A stretch of 64,000 nucleotides of DNA from Colius striatus (Eukaryota; Chordata; Aves; Coliiformes; Coliidae): contig NC_084759.1 of the NCBI RefSeq assembly GCF_028858725.1, positions 179,643,770 to 179,707,769 on the forward strand, read 5' to 3'. Below the pieces are notes generated by a model. That model saw nothing but the letters and a program-made list of their open reading frames with translations. It was not told the origin of the DNA and made no database searches. Both the position numbers and the translations under genes were made by a program. Positions 32,051-44,800 of this stretch are shown here, piece by piece; the first letter of the stretch is position 1, and each line of letters starts with the position of its first letter.

Positions 32051-35000
32051 TGGCAGTCCAGGCAGGAAAACACTCATTTAAAACTTGCTACAGTAGTCCG
32101 ACAGAGAGTAGGCTGCTGGAGTATTCTTAGGGGAAAAACCAATCTCGAAAGTAACCACCTAAAATTTATAGTGTCAACATCTGTATGTAGAGAGGGCAAA
32201 ATTGCAGATGGGAGAGCACGCAGTAATCTACCTGGGAATGACTTGTACTTTTAAGAAGCCGTGTTTGTTTTATTACAGAAAGACACAAGTTCCCCTTCCA
32301 AAGGGGATTTCTCCATGTCTTTTCCTCACATGAAAACCCCTATCCAGAACTCACTCAGATGAACGTGAATCTGTGCATCAACATCAGTAGGAATTGCTCC
32401 GTTGGCTTAGCAGGCTTGGATCGGGCCCTTGGAAATTTTGTTACCAGTGTAGGACTAGGAACTTGTGCACGGTGTCTGTATATCCATGTTAAATTGAGGA
32501 GGAGGGTGGGGAAGGTGTCAAAGGCAAAGTTTAAAGAGATTTTGGGAGGTTGGTTTTGATTTTTTTTTTTTGTTTCCAAGCTAAGTAATTTAAAACCATT
32601 AAGGAAAAACATTACTGCTAGTAGTATTACTCTAAAGAAAATATGATGAATTATTAAATTGGTGTCTCTAATGCTACACTAAACCCTTTTGAGTGAGATA
32701 TAGTTTTTAGTGTTCAAATTAGTGTTTATTTTTAATTTAAGGTTTTTCCTGACTATAGTAATTTGTTCATATTAGATACAGATATTGAAAAGACACTAGT
32801 TTTGCAGTAATCTGTGATTTTAATGTAGTTCTCACAAAACAGTAGTGCTCTGTAGTGTTTCTGTATGCTTAAGTCATTCATTTAACTAACTCAGAATATC
32901 AGATCACTAAACGCTTGAGGGAGTGTTGAACATACATACAGCATTTCTGAAACACATACAGTAACCGTCATGCTAAATGATAGGTCACAGAAGATAAGTA
33001 ATTAGACATTCAGATTCGTTTTGTAAATGTATAGCACCTGAGATGTACTGCTTCCTGTGAGGCCTTGGTGTAGGCTTTGAGATTTAACAGTAACCTTACC
33101 AGGAAGCTTAAGCAGAATCGATTGTATAAATATTTGGTTATTTCTTTGTTCTCAGTTTAACCTCAACAATTCTTACCTTTTGTCAAAAAATCTTTGCTAC
33201 AGTGAAGTGTTTATAACTTTGAGGGAGAAAAGGAACCAAAGTGTTTTGTAGCTTTCTATTTAGAGAGGATTTGTGTAAAATTACGCAAGAGTCTATAGGG
33301 AACAACAAATTAGAGTTTTTCAAGTGTGAGGAAGAGCAAAAGAAGTACATCAAGTTTGGAATATTTTAATTAGTGACTAGATGATACTATTTTAAAGCTG
33401 CACTAGGGTTTGTACAATAGTCAAGTGTTTAGTTTCATAGACTTTTAAAGTGACTGATTTACTGATTTTTTTTTGGGTAATCATCTGTTGCTTATACATT
33501 TTTTAAATGCTTTCTGTAATAGAATGTGTCAAAACAAATACTTTAAGAGTAAAGGTTTATTTCCTTAGAAACATTCCTGTTGGGACTCCGATATATTTTT
33601 AGAAAAAGTACTTGTTGGACTCCAGTGTATTTAAAAAAAATTACTGTAGCATAGGCTTTTTTTCCCCCTGGACTGATTTACGTGAGCTAGAATAAGCTTT
33701 TTATATTCTGAGGAATATACCTGATTCAGCATTGCATGCACAGGAGTTATTCAAGGCTAGTGGGCTGAAAACAATAGAAAACTTCTGAGATGTGATTGGT
33801 GTTGTGGCAGTGTTTTGCTATGTGTCACTGAAAATGTCACTTAACCTCTTTGTTTTTCATCATCAAAATGTGAGGGCTGGTATTTATCTTTCTGATGGGG
33901 TGATTAATTAATATTTCTTGAACACTGAGTACTCTTTTATTCTGTCCCTATTTTTACCAGGTTTATTTTGGAGAAATTAAATTCTAATGGTGGTTGAAAA
34001 AGAATGGTTCATGAGAGTCATCATGTTTTTTCTTTGTGAGTCAGATCGTGAAGAGGTCACTTGCTCGTTGGAATTGAAAATGATTTAGGACATAGGTCAC
34101 TGAGAAGCACCCATGGAATGATTTTGACTAGAGAAAATTGCAAATCACGGTCAAACTGAAAAGTGCTATCAACTTTGTTGCAAAATAATAATTTTTGGTA
34201 CATCTGAACTGATTACTCTTTTTAAATTTTGTGACAGCTAGTGGGTCTAGAAGTAATGCAAATGATCTGTTTTTTTTTAACAGCTGCTGTAGCATACCTC
34301 TCAACTAATCCTTGTTAGAAGAAATACTTGTCATTTAGATTCCCATTCCCTGTACTGTTTTGACTTGAGATCTTTCTTGATTGTATGTGTAAATTAGTGG
34401 CACCAGAAAAAAAGCGAATAAAATAGATGAAATTGTAGAAAAGGTTGGCTGTAATAAACTAACCTCTTAAATTAAAGTTAATCTTAAAATTCCAATTATG
34501 TAGTTCATTGTTAGTTGTTTGGAGCTTTTCTTCCACATTCACTCCTTCACAGAACAAGTGTACTTACTGTATTATAATCATTTCCAAGGGTAGTTTTAAA
34601 CTGAAATTTCAAAACTTCTAGATTGGCATAAAAACAAAGAGCAGTGCCACAAGTATCATTTAACACTGATCTTCCCCCCTCTCCTTTTCCAAGGCTCTCA
34701 GTAGTTAAATCATACTTACTAGTTTTTAAAATCTTCCAAGATGTTTACTGCAAATTATAAGAGGCATCTATCCTTTGATGCAAGATTTGCATCTGTTTTG
34801 GCTTTTCTGCCTTACCCCCGCCACCCCTGTGTCTGCTAGGTTTGTGTTTTAAGGGCAAGACCATGTTTTATGTCAGAAAGCTGGATTTCAAAGCACCAGC
34901 AATAGCTCGCCTATGCTGTCATCACTGAAGTAGCTGAAAATAATCTCTTTATGAACAGTTGGTATGATGTTTTTTGGTTCACCAAGGAGTGGTTTGGGAT

Positions 35001-35695
35001 GGTGTTGGAAAGTAAAGTTTGAACTCTGAAGGATGAGTTATGTGTGGAACTGTTTAAAAACACGATTTCAGTTCATGTTCTACGGAAAATGAAATTAAAA
35101 TGTTAAGCTCATCATATTATACTATTAGCCATCTTAAGTCTTTTAAGTAAAGTGTGGAAGTTGTTGAGGAGAGAGAATAAGAACATTGCAGGCTTAACTT
35201 TTTTATCTGTTTAGTTAGTTACTTCTTCTTTGTGCAAACAGTAATCACATGTCTAGCTGGAAAGGGTTTGGCTGCAGTTTGTTTCTTATTTAAATATGTA
35301 TGTTGGTCAGGCTGGCGGCTGAGGGTAAAGCCGATTCCCTTGGATATCGTGAGCTGTACCCTCGACGTGCTCCAAGTGTGGGTGTCTCTTCCCCTCTGTC
35401 AGAGGGCTTCACTGTGGTGGTAGGTAACACGGATGGCTTTCTAATTAATCAGACTGTGTCAGGGAACAACAGGCAGATAGGTTTATTCAGAGTGCAGAAG
35501 GGACATTTTGTGCCCTGTCTCTCCCCTGCCCACCCCCTGTTACTGCATGATGGCCCTTCTGGGGTGGAAGGAGTGACTACATATCTCCATAATGAAACCC
35601 AGGCCCTTTGGGGTTCATGGGATGGCTTTGGCTTACCTGCAGAGCTTACTTGTTTAGCAGGAGACTTTGATCTTCTCCCTCCTTCCTGTGGACAG
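32051..35695. other. AT-rich, G+T-biased tract (likely first intron)
   Basis: CpGs drop away, and by eye the + strand shows more T than A and more G than C over most lines. No coding sequence is recognised until about 35.3 kb, where a GC-richer patch keeps a 144-codon frame open on + (35300-35734). That frame has no recognisable domain and might be an unrecorded repeat, an exon or chance. Confidence 0.5.
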
Positions 35696-35853
35696 CAAAT
35701 ACTGAAAGCAGGTGGTGGGGTGTCTGTATTTTGAGAAGTTTCCAGCCCATTAGTGGTTGCAGAGTCCACAGAGGCTCTGCACATCCTTTACTCAGCGAGC
35801 TGGTCCTTTGGACCTCTGCTGTGCTTTAGACCATGGCTGCAAATTGCATCAAA
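35696..35853 (+). other. Candidate internal exon with Kozak-context start codon
   Basis: A very good acceptor ('ctccctccttcctgtggacag', AG at 35694-35695) and a good donor (CAAA|GTAAGTA, GT at 35854-35855) bound a 158-bp segment. Near its end is ACCATGG (ATG at 35833), an optimal initiation context, giving seven codons, M-A-A-N-C-I-K, and ending exactly in phase 0 at the donor. This is the architecture of a 5'-leader exon with the start codon just before the intron. The heptapeptide does not identify a gene to me. It could equally be a chance arrangement in an intron. Confidence 0.33.
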
Positions 35854-38800
35854 GTAAGTATTTCTGTAAATTGCTGATCTCAGTCCCGTTTCAGCTAGTT
35901 TGCCTCCAGGATGTTGTGAGGATGACTGAAATTCCAGCAGGCTTGTACCAACTTTGTACCCGTGAGACAAACTCTTTACTATTGAGCTCTAAATTGGAAA
36001 TTTGTTTGAAGAGTGGCATTTTGGGGTTAGGTGGTGTATCGTTATATATAACCAGAAAGTTGTTGTTTTTTTCTAAGAACATTATTTCTTTGGATAAGTA
36101 TTTACACTGTTGTGAAAAGTGTAGTGTATCTTTTAAGACTGATGTTTTGATGGTGATCCTGTTAGAGTAATTCAGTTCTTCTCTTGCAACATTTCCATGT
36201 TACAACTCTGGTCAGAATTTCTCTCCTAAGTAAATTTAAATACTGATTTATTCTGCTGTCCAGCTTCCTTATTTCAGCCTAAACCAAGATGATACATATT
36301 TGAAACATACTAATGATGTATTTGATGAAATTTGAAGTTATATATTTGACATAATTTGTCATATTCTGTTTTTGACACACACGTGTTGAAACAGTATGAT
36401 CTTGGTGGATATTACCACTACAGTTCTTTGTGATCTGTCTGTTGAAGGATGGAAGGAGAACGACTGTGCAAGTTTAACGTATTGCATTGTCTGACAGGAC
36501 TAAATTGGTTAATTCAGTCTGCAAACTAAAGAACTTGTGCTTAGATAAACAATCTCAGAGTTGTCAAGTTATTTCAAGCATAAATACTGTGCTAAGGATC
36601 TATCAGAAGTTGGGTTTGAATTTACTCAGGAACAACAAAGAAAATTTAAAAGAGGTGAATATCCCTAAACACCATTTAAACCTTGTGATTACGTCAATGC
36701 TAAAGTCTTCCTGTAAAAAAAACCGACTCTCAATTATGTTCTTCATTTTTCCTTTTGTAAGCCTTACTATTGATGTTGAGGAGGCACATTATTCTCCTGG
36801 AATTGCAACCCACCTAGTAAAACAAGCGGTGGGTAATACCCGTGTCATAAAACCTGTAGCTGACATTTAAGTGCTTGGAAATTACATCAGAAACTGTCAA
36901 GTTTTACCACGTACAAATAATGTAGAGGAAATTTTAAGGGTTAGTGGTGAGAAGCCACAAAGAACTTTGGAAAAGAGAGGGACAACACACAAACAATGGA
37001 GAGTTGGGGAGTGCTGTGGAAAGAGGCCAGAGAAAACATGTGGCTGGGCAGAAGCCAGAGAAGGCACAGGCAGTGCTGCTGGGAGGTGGGCAGCCACTCT
37101 GAGGATAGTGGCTCAGGTTTGCAGAGGAAAGAGTGGTGTCATTTTTGTCTGGTAGCCCATATACGAAATAATTTTTTTTCAGCTTCACTTCATTGATGAG
37201 AAGAAATACTGAACTTTTTGCACACCGGTGTTAGACACGCGGTCAGGCACAGATCTGTCAGGCAGCAGAGTAGTGCTGATGTATGCTGTTGACAGTTGAG
37301 GCTGTAGGGTGCTGTAAGCTATTTTTAAAATTACTTAGGTTTTGCTAATTCCACTGTCTGTCTTTGGAAACTTATTTATTAGTTGTTGCGTTGAAAGTTG
37401 ATTTTTAATGACTGCAAATCGAAGTATTACTTTCGTGGTGTCACAGAGGAGAGACAGACCTCTTTTGAAGGTACTCGGGAAGACAAGTGTACAGAAAACA
37501 GAGGCTAGTATCTTTTAGAGTCTAAAACACAGTAATTGAAATATTTATGATTCAAGGCACTTCTCGGTGAGAGAACACAAACAGGATTGTGGTTTCATTA
37601 TAGTACTTACAGTATTCTCATGACCTAAAAATGAAAACACAAAAACCTAATGCAGTCAGGTGTGCACAGACTACAGAGATATGCATAGCTGGCAAACTGT
37701 TGGGCTTTTCACTTGTGTCAACATGTTTTTATCTTTGTAGGAGGACATATTTAATTTAATAAGGGATAAATTATTATCATTTTTACGGCATGGTGAATGT
37801 AAGAGGAAGGGTGCTGACGACTCTGATGCGTGGCTAAAATCATTCTTCATTGAGAATCAGTTAATGGAATATAGGGGTACTAAAACTGTAAAAATATTAG
37901 GATGGTGCTTTGCTAGAGATCATGAAATGCCTTCACACAGAAATTCATTCAGACTCATTTGTTAGCAGTCTTGAATGCATTTAAATTACTTTTAATGTTG
38001 TGGTGATGACTGTAAATTGTTCTCGGTACACAATAACTGTCAGCGTACATTGAAGAACATGTATGGTCAGTAATTCAACAGATAACTGTATTGAATATAC
38101 GGAAGAAGTTTCCTGTGGTGTCACAAATCCTTTCACATTCTTTTGCCTCAGGAGGGGAATAAAATGTGTTGTCACAGAAACTTTAATGTATTTGGTGTTT
38201 AATTTTATTTTGAGTGACTGCCATGTTGTAAAGGAGTTAAAGATGTGTTTAGCATTGGATGTTGCAACCAATCAGTTCTTTGGCCTCTGTTTATTGTTGA
38301 CCAGTGAAGGGCATGAAGTATACCTGAACAGCTAGAAATTTATCTTGTGAACTATGGTAATGGCAACCTTTAAAAAAATGTTAATTGAGGATTTTTTCCA
38401 TTGTGATTTTTTTTTTCTTTTGTATCTCGGAGACAGATTGTGCTTTCAAGTGATCATAGAGAAGCCAGGAGAGTGGTGAAACTGCCAAAATATTTGTGTA
38501 TAGCTTCAGGACACTGCTGGGTGGGGAAGTTGATGATTGCTGAGATGTTTCTCCTCCTCAGTGGTGCAGCCTCCGGAGCACAGTGTGCATGTTTCTGTGC
38601 CTACATGTGTGGCTGCACAACGGTGCAGGGCTCCTGTGTCCACCCACAGCTTTCTGGGAAGGAGGCTATGTCCTTTTGAAGGAAAGTGAATATACTGGAT
38701 TGATTTACTGTGTCTCAGGTTATAGGGCAGAAAACATCCTAAAGAAATGTGCAGTCAGTAAAGATAAAAATATTCAGTCCTTTGCTAAAACGGTGAATGT

Positions 38801-41800
38801 GCTCCAGGAGTGATATTCTCCTGGGCAAGAGCTGACCATGCTGTAGGGTGGCTTTCACAATGTACAAAAGATATTTTAAGAATTGTGCTGGAAAAACCTG
38901 CCCTTCCAAAATCTTCCTAGAAAAAAATGGAGAGGATGCTTCCACACTAGGCTTGAATTTGTTTCCAGACTGAGCATGACTTGCAGCATTGTTATCTTGC
39001 TTGCAGCTGATCATCCCCAGGAGTGGCTGTAGGGTTTGAGGGTGCTTAGAGCAACAGTGAGGTCTGCAGTGGAGGATGACAGAGCAGCTCACACAGCTAG
39101 TGACAGTGTGCTGCCTGGTGAGAGCCCCTGATCAGACTGACCTTCCTGGCTCCTGTGGCACACAGATACTCTTCTTGCAGCTTGATCTGTTTCAGACTTC
39201 AGGAGAGGATGGCCTCATACTTGTTTTGAAAAATCTCTCCCAAGATCTTCAGCCCTCATTTCAGATTTTCCTGAAGTTGATGTGAAGACTCGTTATTTGG
39301 GCTTAGACACTAAGGTGGATTGATGCTTGGATGCGTTCTTATGTTCCAGTGCAAAACAGACTTCTGAGATTCAGAAGTTACTGGCTACTTAACTGTTCTT
39401 CAAAACTACCTGAAAAAGCTTTGACAAGTGATGGACTGCAGACTGAGACAGATGATGGACTGCTTGTGCACATTTAAGCCAAGTTCAAGTGTTTTCAGTT
39501 TTCCTCTCAGTACAGGTTCTTACACTGTTCATAGGCTTTGAGCAAGTCATCACTGAGATGAAAAACCTGTATTCAAAGTGACTTTTCATAATATTCAACT
39601 ACTTTTATGGGTTCACTTCCGTTTATGCAGTAAATTAATCTTAAAAAATACAGCAGTCAGGCACATCATTGGTGAGGATCCAAAGACCTATGAAAAAGAG
39701 CTTCCTTAAAAGTTGAACAAAAACACTTAAGTCAGTGGTGTCCAGCCTAATCAGCCAGGCATGACAGCCAAGCGTGACATACCTTGTGCTGGGGCTGTAG
39801 GGTGTTGTATGCTGCGTGATCAGCAGTAATATGCATATGCAGCAAGTCTGACCCTTCCCGGGAGCTTTGGACTTGCAGCATAGTGGATAAGCACTATCAA
39901 TTCACTACATATTCTTCTAGGAAGTGTATAGGTGCAGGTTGGACCTTGGTCTCATTTTTTGAGAGTCTTCCCTCCCCTTATTATTTGGTTGTTGCATGAC
40001 GGGAGAGTTCCTGTAAGATCTGAGAAAGGTGGCAGATGGAGCAAACTGCATGATACTTGACCAGTCCTCCCGAGGTGCAAGCTGCACACTTGCACATTAA
40101 ATCTTTGTGTGACTCAGTAGAAGAATACATTTATATGATTAAATTATGTGCAAAAATGGAACCTGATGTCCTGGACTGAACTAGAGGTCTAGTTTAACCT
40201 GTGTTTCAGTACAGGTCTCCAGTAGCTAGAATTAAATTTTAAACTATTAGCCTTATTTCAGATAGGCACTTGTACATTTTGTGAATCAATAATGCTTGTA
40301 TCAAAACTTATAATTGTACTCCCATATCATGTAACTATAGTTTTATAAATGCTCAATAAAATTTCCTTTAGCTGAATTTCTCTTCCATCTAAATCACAGA
40401 TGAGTGGGAGCAGAATGTGACTGTAGACTATTTAAGATATTTTTCTCATTGTCACCTGTGATAGTACCATGATTGGAACTAAGGAATTGGCAATTGCACA
40501 ATCTTTATGTTGCAATCCAAACTGACACAGCCTGGAATGCTTTGGTAACAAAACAAGACACAGACCCGAGCCTCATGCTGCATGCTTGGGAGGGAGTGAG
40601 CCTACTCCTCTTGGAGACCTCTTCCTGCATTGTGGTGAGCTGGGGGGACCTTCCTGGAGACATGGGAAGAGGCAGTGAGGTGAGTACTCAGAGAGCCTGT
40701 CAGTGAAGACACCAGTGGCTCATGGTGTGTGTGGGTGATGGTTTGGGTCAGGCTGCAGGGATGGCTGCTTTGCTAAGCTGGGGGGCTGTGCTAAGAGATC
40801 GCTTCTTCTTTGAGGCCTTCTGTTTGGGATGGGCTCTTTTTTTTTGTTTCTTTTACTCCTGACACTAGGAAGCTTCTTTGTCAGGAGGTGATGTTTGGAA
40901 GAAACACTTTTAATCCATTTGTTTTCCTTTGGTGGAAATAGTGAGTCACTATCTAGTGTCACCTTTACTGCTCAGATTGCTGTAGGCACAGTGAAACTAA
41001 TGTTTCACCCTGCTGCTGCTCTGGTAGGCTCTGCAACAGCTGATGAACTTGATCTATTACTCCTGGCCTTCACCGCTGAACACAGAGCAGTATATTTGCC
41101 CGTGACTGACACAGTTAGATCTATGGCCATGAGATATCTGGTCAACTCTTGAAGTCTTTACCTTTAGCATTAGCATTAACCCCTCAGGGCTCAGCTGCTT
41201 GTGGCATTTAAAGCATGGCAAGAGGTTTTATAGCAGAGATTTGACTCAGCAAGACTTGTGCTAACTCTTGCTGAAGATACGAAATACAATTTGTAGCTTA
41301 TAATTGCTACCTAATATGATCTTGGACCCTTACTTAAAATCCATTTAACTGATACTGTACTTTCTTCATAAGGTTATTATTGGGAGCTAACCTTTTCTTG
41401 TGTTGTGGTTAAATGTACAATGTAATAAGGGTGTTTTTTAATGTGTTTAAGAGTTGGAAGATGTGTTAGAGGTAACCTTTATGCAGGGAGTTCTATACAG
41501 TTGTAGTAAGAAGAGGGATATTAAAATCCTGAACATTAGTACCATCTGAATGTAATTTTTTCTTTTTTTGTTTTGTATGTGCCTGTTAGCAGAAGATGGT
41601 ACAGTATATTGAGAAAGTCTGTTTTGTTCTCCAATATCTTTCTTACCAGTAATTATCAACCTAATGCAAATTACTATCTCCAGAAAGTTTTTGTACTTTG
41701 ATGCATACAAAAATACAAAAAGCATATCGGGTACAATAGACAAATCACAGTTTTTTCTTTCTTTACATTTCAAGGAGAGCAACCTAAACCCAAGATTTTA

Positions 41801-44800
41801 GGCACAAAATGGAAAGCTTCCCAGAAATCTTTGCTTTTTGTGTTTAACTTTTGATAACCAGGCATGGGTTATGTCTGTTGGAGGTCTCCAGATATCACTA
41901 GCTTATAAGAGAGTTGAAGACTAATTTTCCTCAATGACAAAGACCGGTATTTTTGTTTATGTCTATGGATCTAATTTTGTCTGCTTTTGATTGCCTTACA
42001 GAAATTCAGATTTGTTTAGAGTTGTAAGTTAAGTATTTTCCCTTCGGAGTTTTTTATTTTGATTTTTTTAACAGGTGTCTAACTATGCATGTAGATCTTA
42101 AACAGTGGTTAAGGCAATGAAGTTTCATACCAGAAAAGGAGTCAGGAAAAGAAACAAACCCCGAAAGACTGCTTAAACAGAGACAGATAAGTGTGGACAG
42201 CCTTTGTTAGGATTTGTGTTTGCTTTTCCTTCTGATGGTGTAGAAAGTTCTTCTCTTACTGTTCAGCCTTTCCTCTTTTCTTTTTCTTTATTTTTCCCTG
42301 ATTTTCTTTTTGCCCACTTTTTCATTTCCCTTCCCTTTGGCCTCAAGGGGGCATTGTGACTTGGAGAGGGAGAGGGGTTTGCACATGTCTGGCTATCGGT
42401 CTATAACTGAAAAATACTTGTTTTTCCTATTTTCAGTGAACTACTGTCAGGGATGAACATACCAGTAAGGATGTAGTGAGTGAAAATGGCCTTAAGAAAA
42501 ACAAATATTTTTTATCTTAAGTAGCTGGGGAAGGGGGCAGCAGTCATGGCTCATGAGGTTGAAATGAACTGTTTTTAACATTGTGAAGAGTGATGATGAT
42601 GTAGACAAGGTGCCATCCTAAAATTTATAATTCTTGGCTCATATGTAGACTTCTTGTGGAACTTTATGATGGAATTGCTTAATCTCAGTGCAGTAAAGAT
42701 AAATTCATTAATGGTTATGAGGTGTTGATATAATTAAGTAGAGAATGCCAACAAATTGCTTTCTGAAGCTAAGTGACTGTAAACTCTGATCTTCCAATTT
42801 AATCTATCTGCTGCTTCCCATTCACTTGCTGAAAGGCTTTGGAGACTGAGAAATTAGCCCTAGTCTAGGCATCATAACTGTGAGAATTGAGTTCTTGAGA
42901 TCTTTGGATGAGGACTGAAAGTGTTTCGTCTGTATGAGTTAAGACTGGATGGACAAGGAAAAGCAGAAACAGGTTTTTACATTGCCTGTCATGTTCAGAG
43001 ATTATGATGTTTCTCTCTAACTACCTGGATTCTGGACTGGTTTGTGATAACCCTGACTCTCTTACATGGAAGAAAACTTAAGAAAGTAACCACCCAATGA
43101 AAGAGATATTGTCCAAATGAGAAAAAAATGAGCTAGGCCTATTTCTTTTTGGTGAAGTATTACTCACATCTGTCTTTTTGGTTGATCTAAACATGTTATC
43201 ATTCTCTCAGTAGATGGTGATTTTTCCTAATTAATTACTTCACTGTGTACAGAAGTTATTTCTGAGAGAAATTAGACACCTCTGAAATTAGCCCTTCACA
43301 TAAAATATACGTCAACTGCATGAGGAAGAAATTCACTTTACACTTTTAACCTTCAATCTGAAGAATGGAAGTGTATGAGAAAACACACTATTTAGGAAAA
43401 GTGTGGGTTGTTTCTTTGTAGAGAGTATTCCTCATTTAATGCACTGTTGGCTGTTAATTTGCTTAATACTGTGTCAAGGTTTAACTTTAGCATAACCCTT
43501 TGAGCAAAATGAACTTGAGTCATGATGGAGGTAGACAAGAGATGCAAGAGCACAGTTAGACAAGGCAGAAGTACGGGATTCAGTCTGTCTCTCTGGTGTG
43601 TCACACACTTTATTTGGGGACTTCAGTGTGCTGTGCCAGAGATCTCCTGAGGAAGAGACAGAGCCTGTCCCTGTCCTCTGTGCTGGTGCCTGTTACTGGT
43701 GAGCTTCATCCTTGGCTCAGCATTTTGTGTGTGTCTGTTGCTGTGGCCAAGCCGCACCATAGGAGTGACTGAGAGCTTCCTCCCTGCTCTCCCCAGCCAG
43801 CCAGTAGGTAAGGGTCTCTCCTGGGGTAACGTGTTTCCCTCTTCTCTGACTCAAGTATCCACCAGCACAAGCTGGATTGCTTCTCAGCATGATCAAAACC
43901 TTTGTTTCACCAGTGACCATTACTCACATCTTGGGGTCAGAGATAGTCCAGTTTACTCCTTGAACTGAGAAGTACAGGGCTGCAGATGGCTGTGTTGGGA
44001 TGAAGATGTCTGTGCCTGTGCATAGGACTGTGATTGCTGGTGCCTCATCTGCAACAGCATTCATCACCTCAAACTAGATAGACAGCCTGTTGCAGTAGGG
44101 TGACTGGGAAATAAGCAACGTGAATGGGAAAGGCAGGTGAAAAACTGGTGGAGAGTCATCTTATGCTGGCAAACTTCAGTGTTTCTTTTGGCTAACTAGT
44201 TTGACATAGATTTCAAAAGCCTAGTGGATGAGCTGAAGGGACATCAAGCCAACAGGATGAATGAAACAGTTTCTCTGGGCTTTGCTGCAAATTAGCTCTT
44301 TGTCTTCTTCCTTGGGCAGCATCAAAGTCAGGTACTGAGTAGGCTACTTCCTCTTCCTGAGTTACTGTTTTGGATTTTATTTCAAGATGATAGTGCCATG
44401 CATATCCAGTAAAAAAGAAAGGGAATAAAAAAATTGATTTATGATTTTGAAAGCAAATCTTGTTGAATTAGCTCACAAATGGGAATGATTTTCTTAAAAA
44501 CTTGCTCTAAGAGACTTACCTTCTTGATATTTCCCATAGAGTATCTATAGGCTCAATATGGATGCGGTATTTGGAAGGCGAAGTCCTATTGCTGAAGCGT
44601 TTTGACTGGATTTCATTGTTGCAAAGCCTTCTGTGCACTTTTGAGTACAGCACTCATAGTTTTTCCTGTTCACTTTGTTATAGCAGGTTTGAGGGTAAGT
44701 GAATTAGGTTTTATACAAGTGTCCATAGTTCATCCTGGAATTTTCTAATGCTTTAAGATAAATTCTTTAAGTTACATTTGCTTCACATACATGGTGTGTC

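Noticed and set aside
36487..37155. Two consecutive + strand frames of 127 and 94 codons
   Set aside because: No recognisable domain and no flanking splice signals; the second is Glu/Arg/Gly-rich like purine-rich non-coding DNA.
44514..44521. Second - strand donor-like site (AAG|GTAAGTC on -)
   Set aside because: No matching acceptor, and orientation is opposite to the proposed gene.
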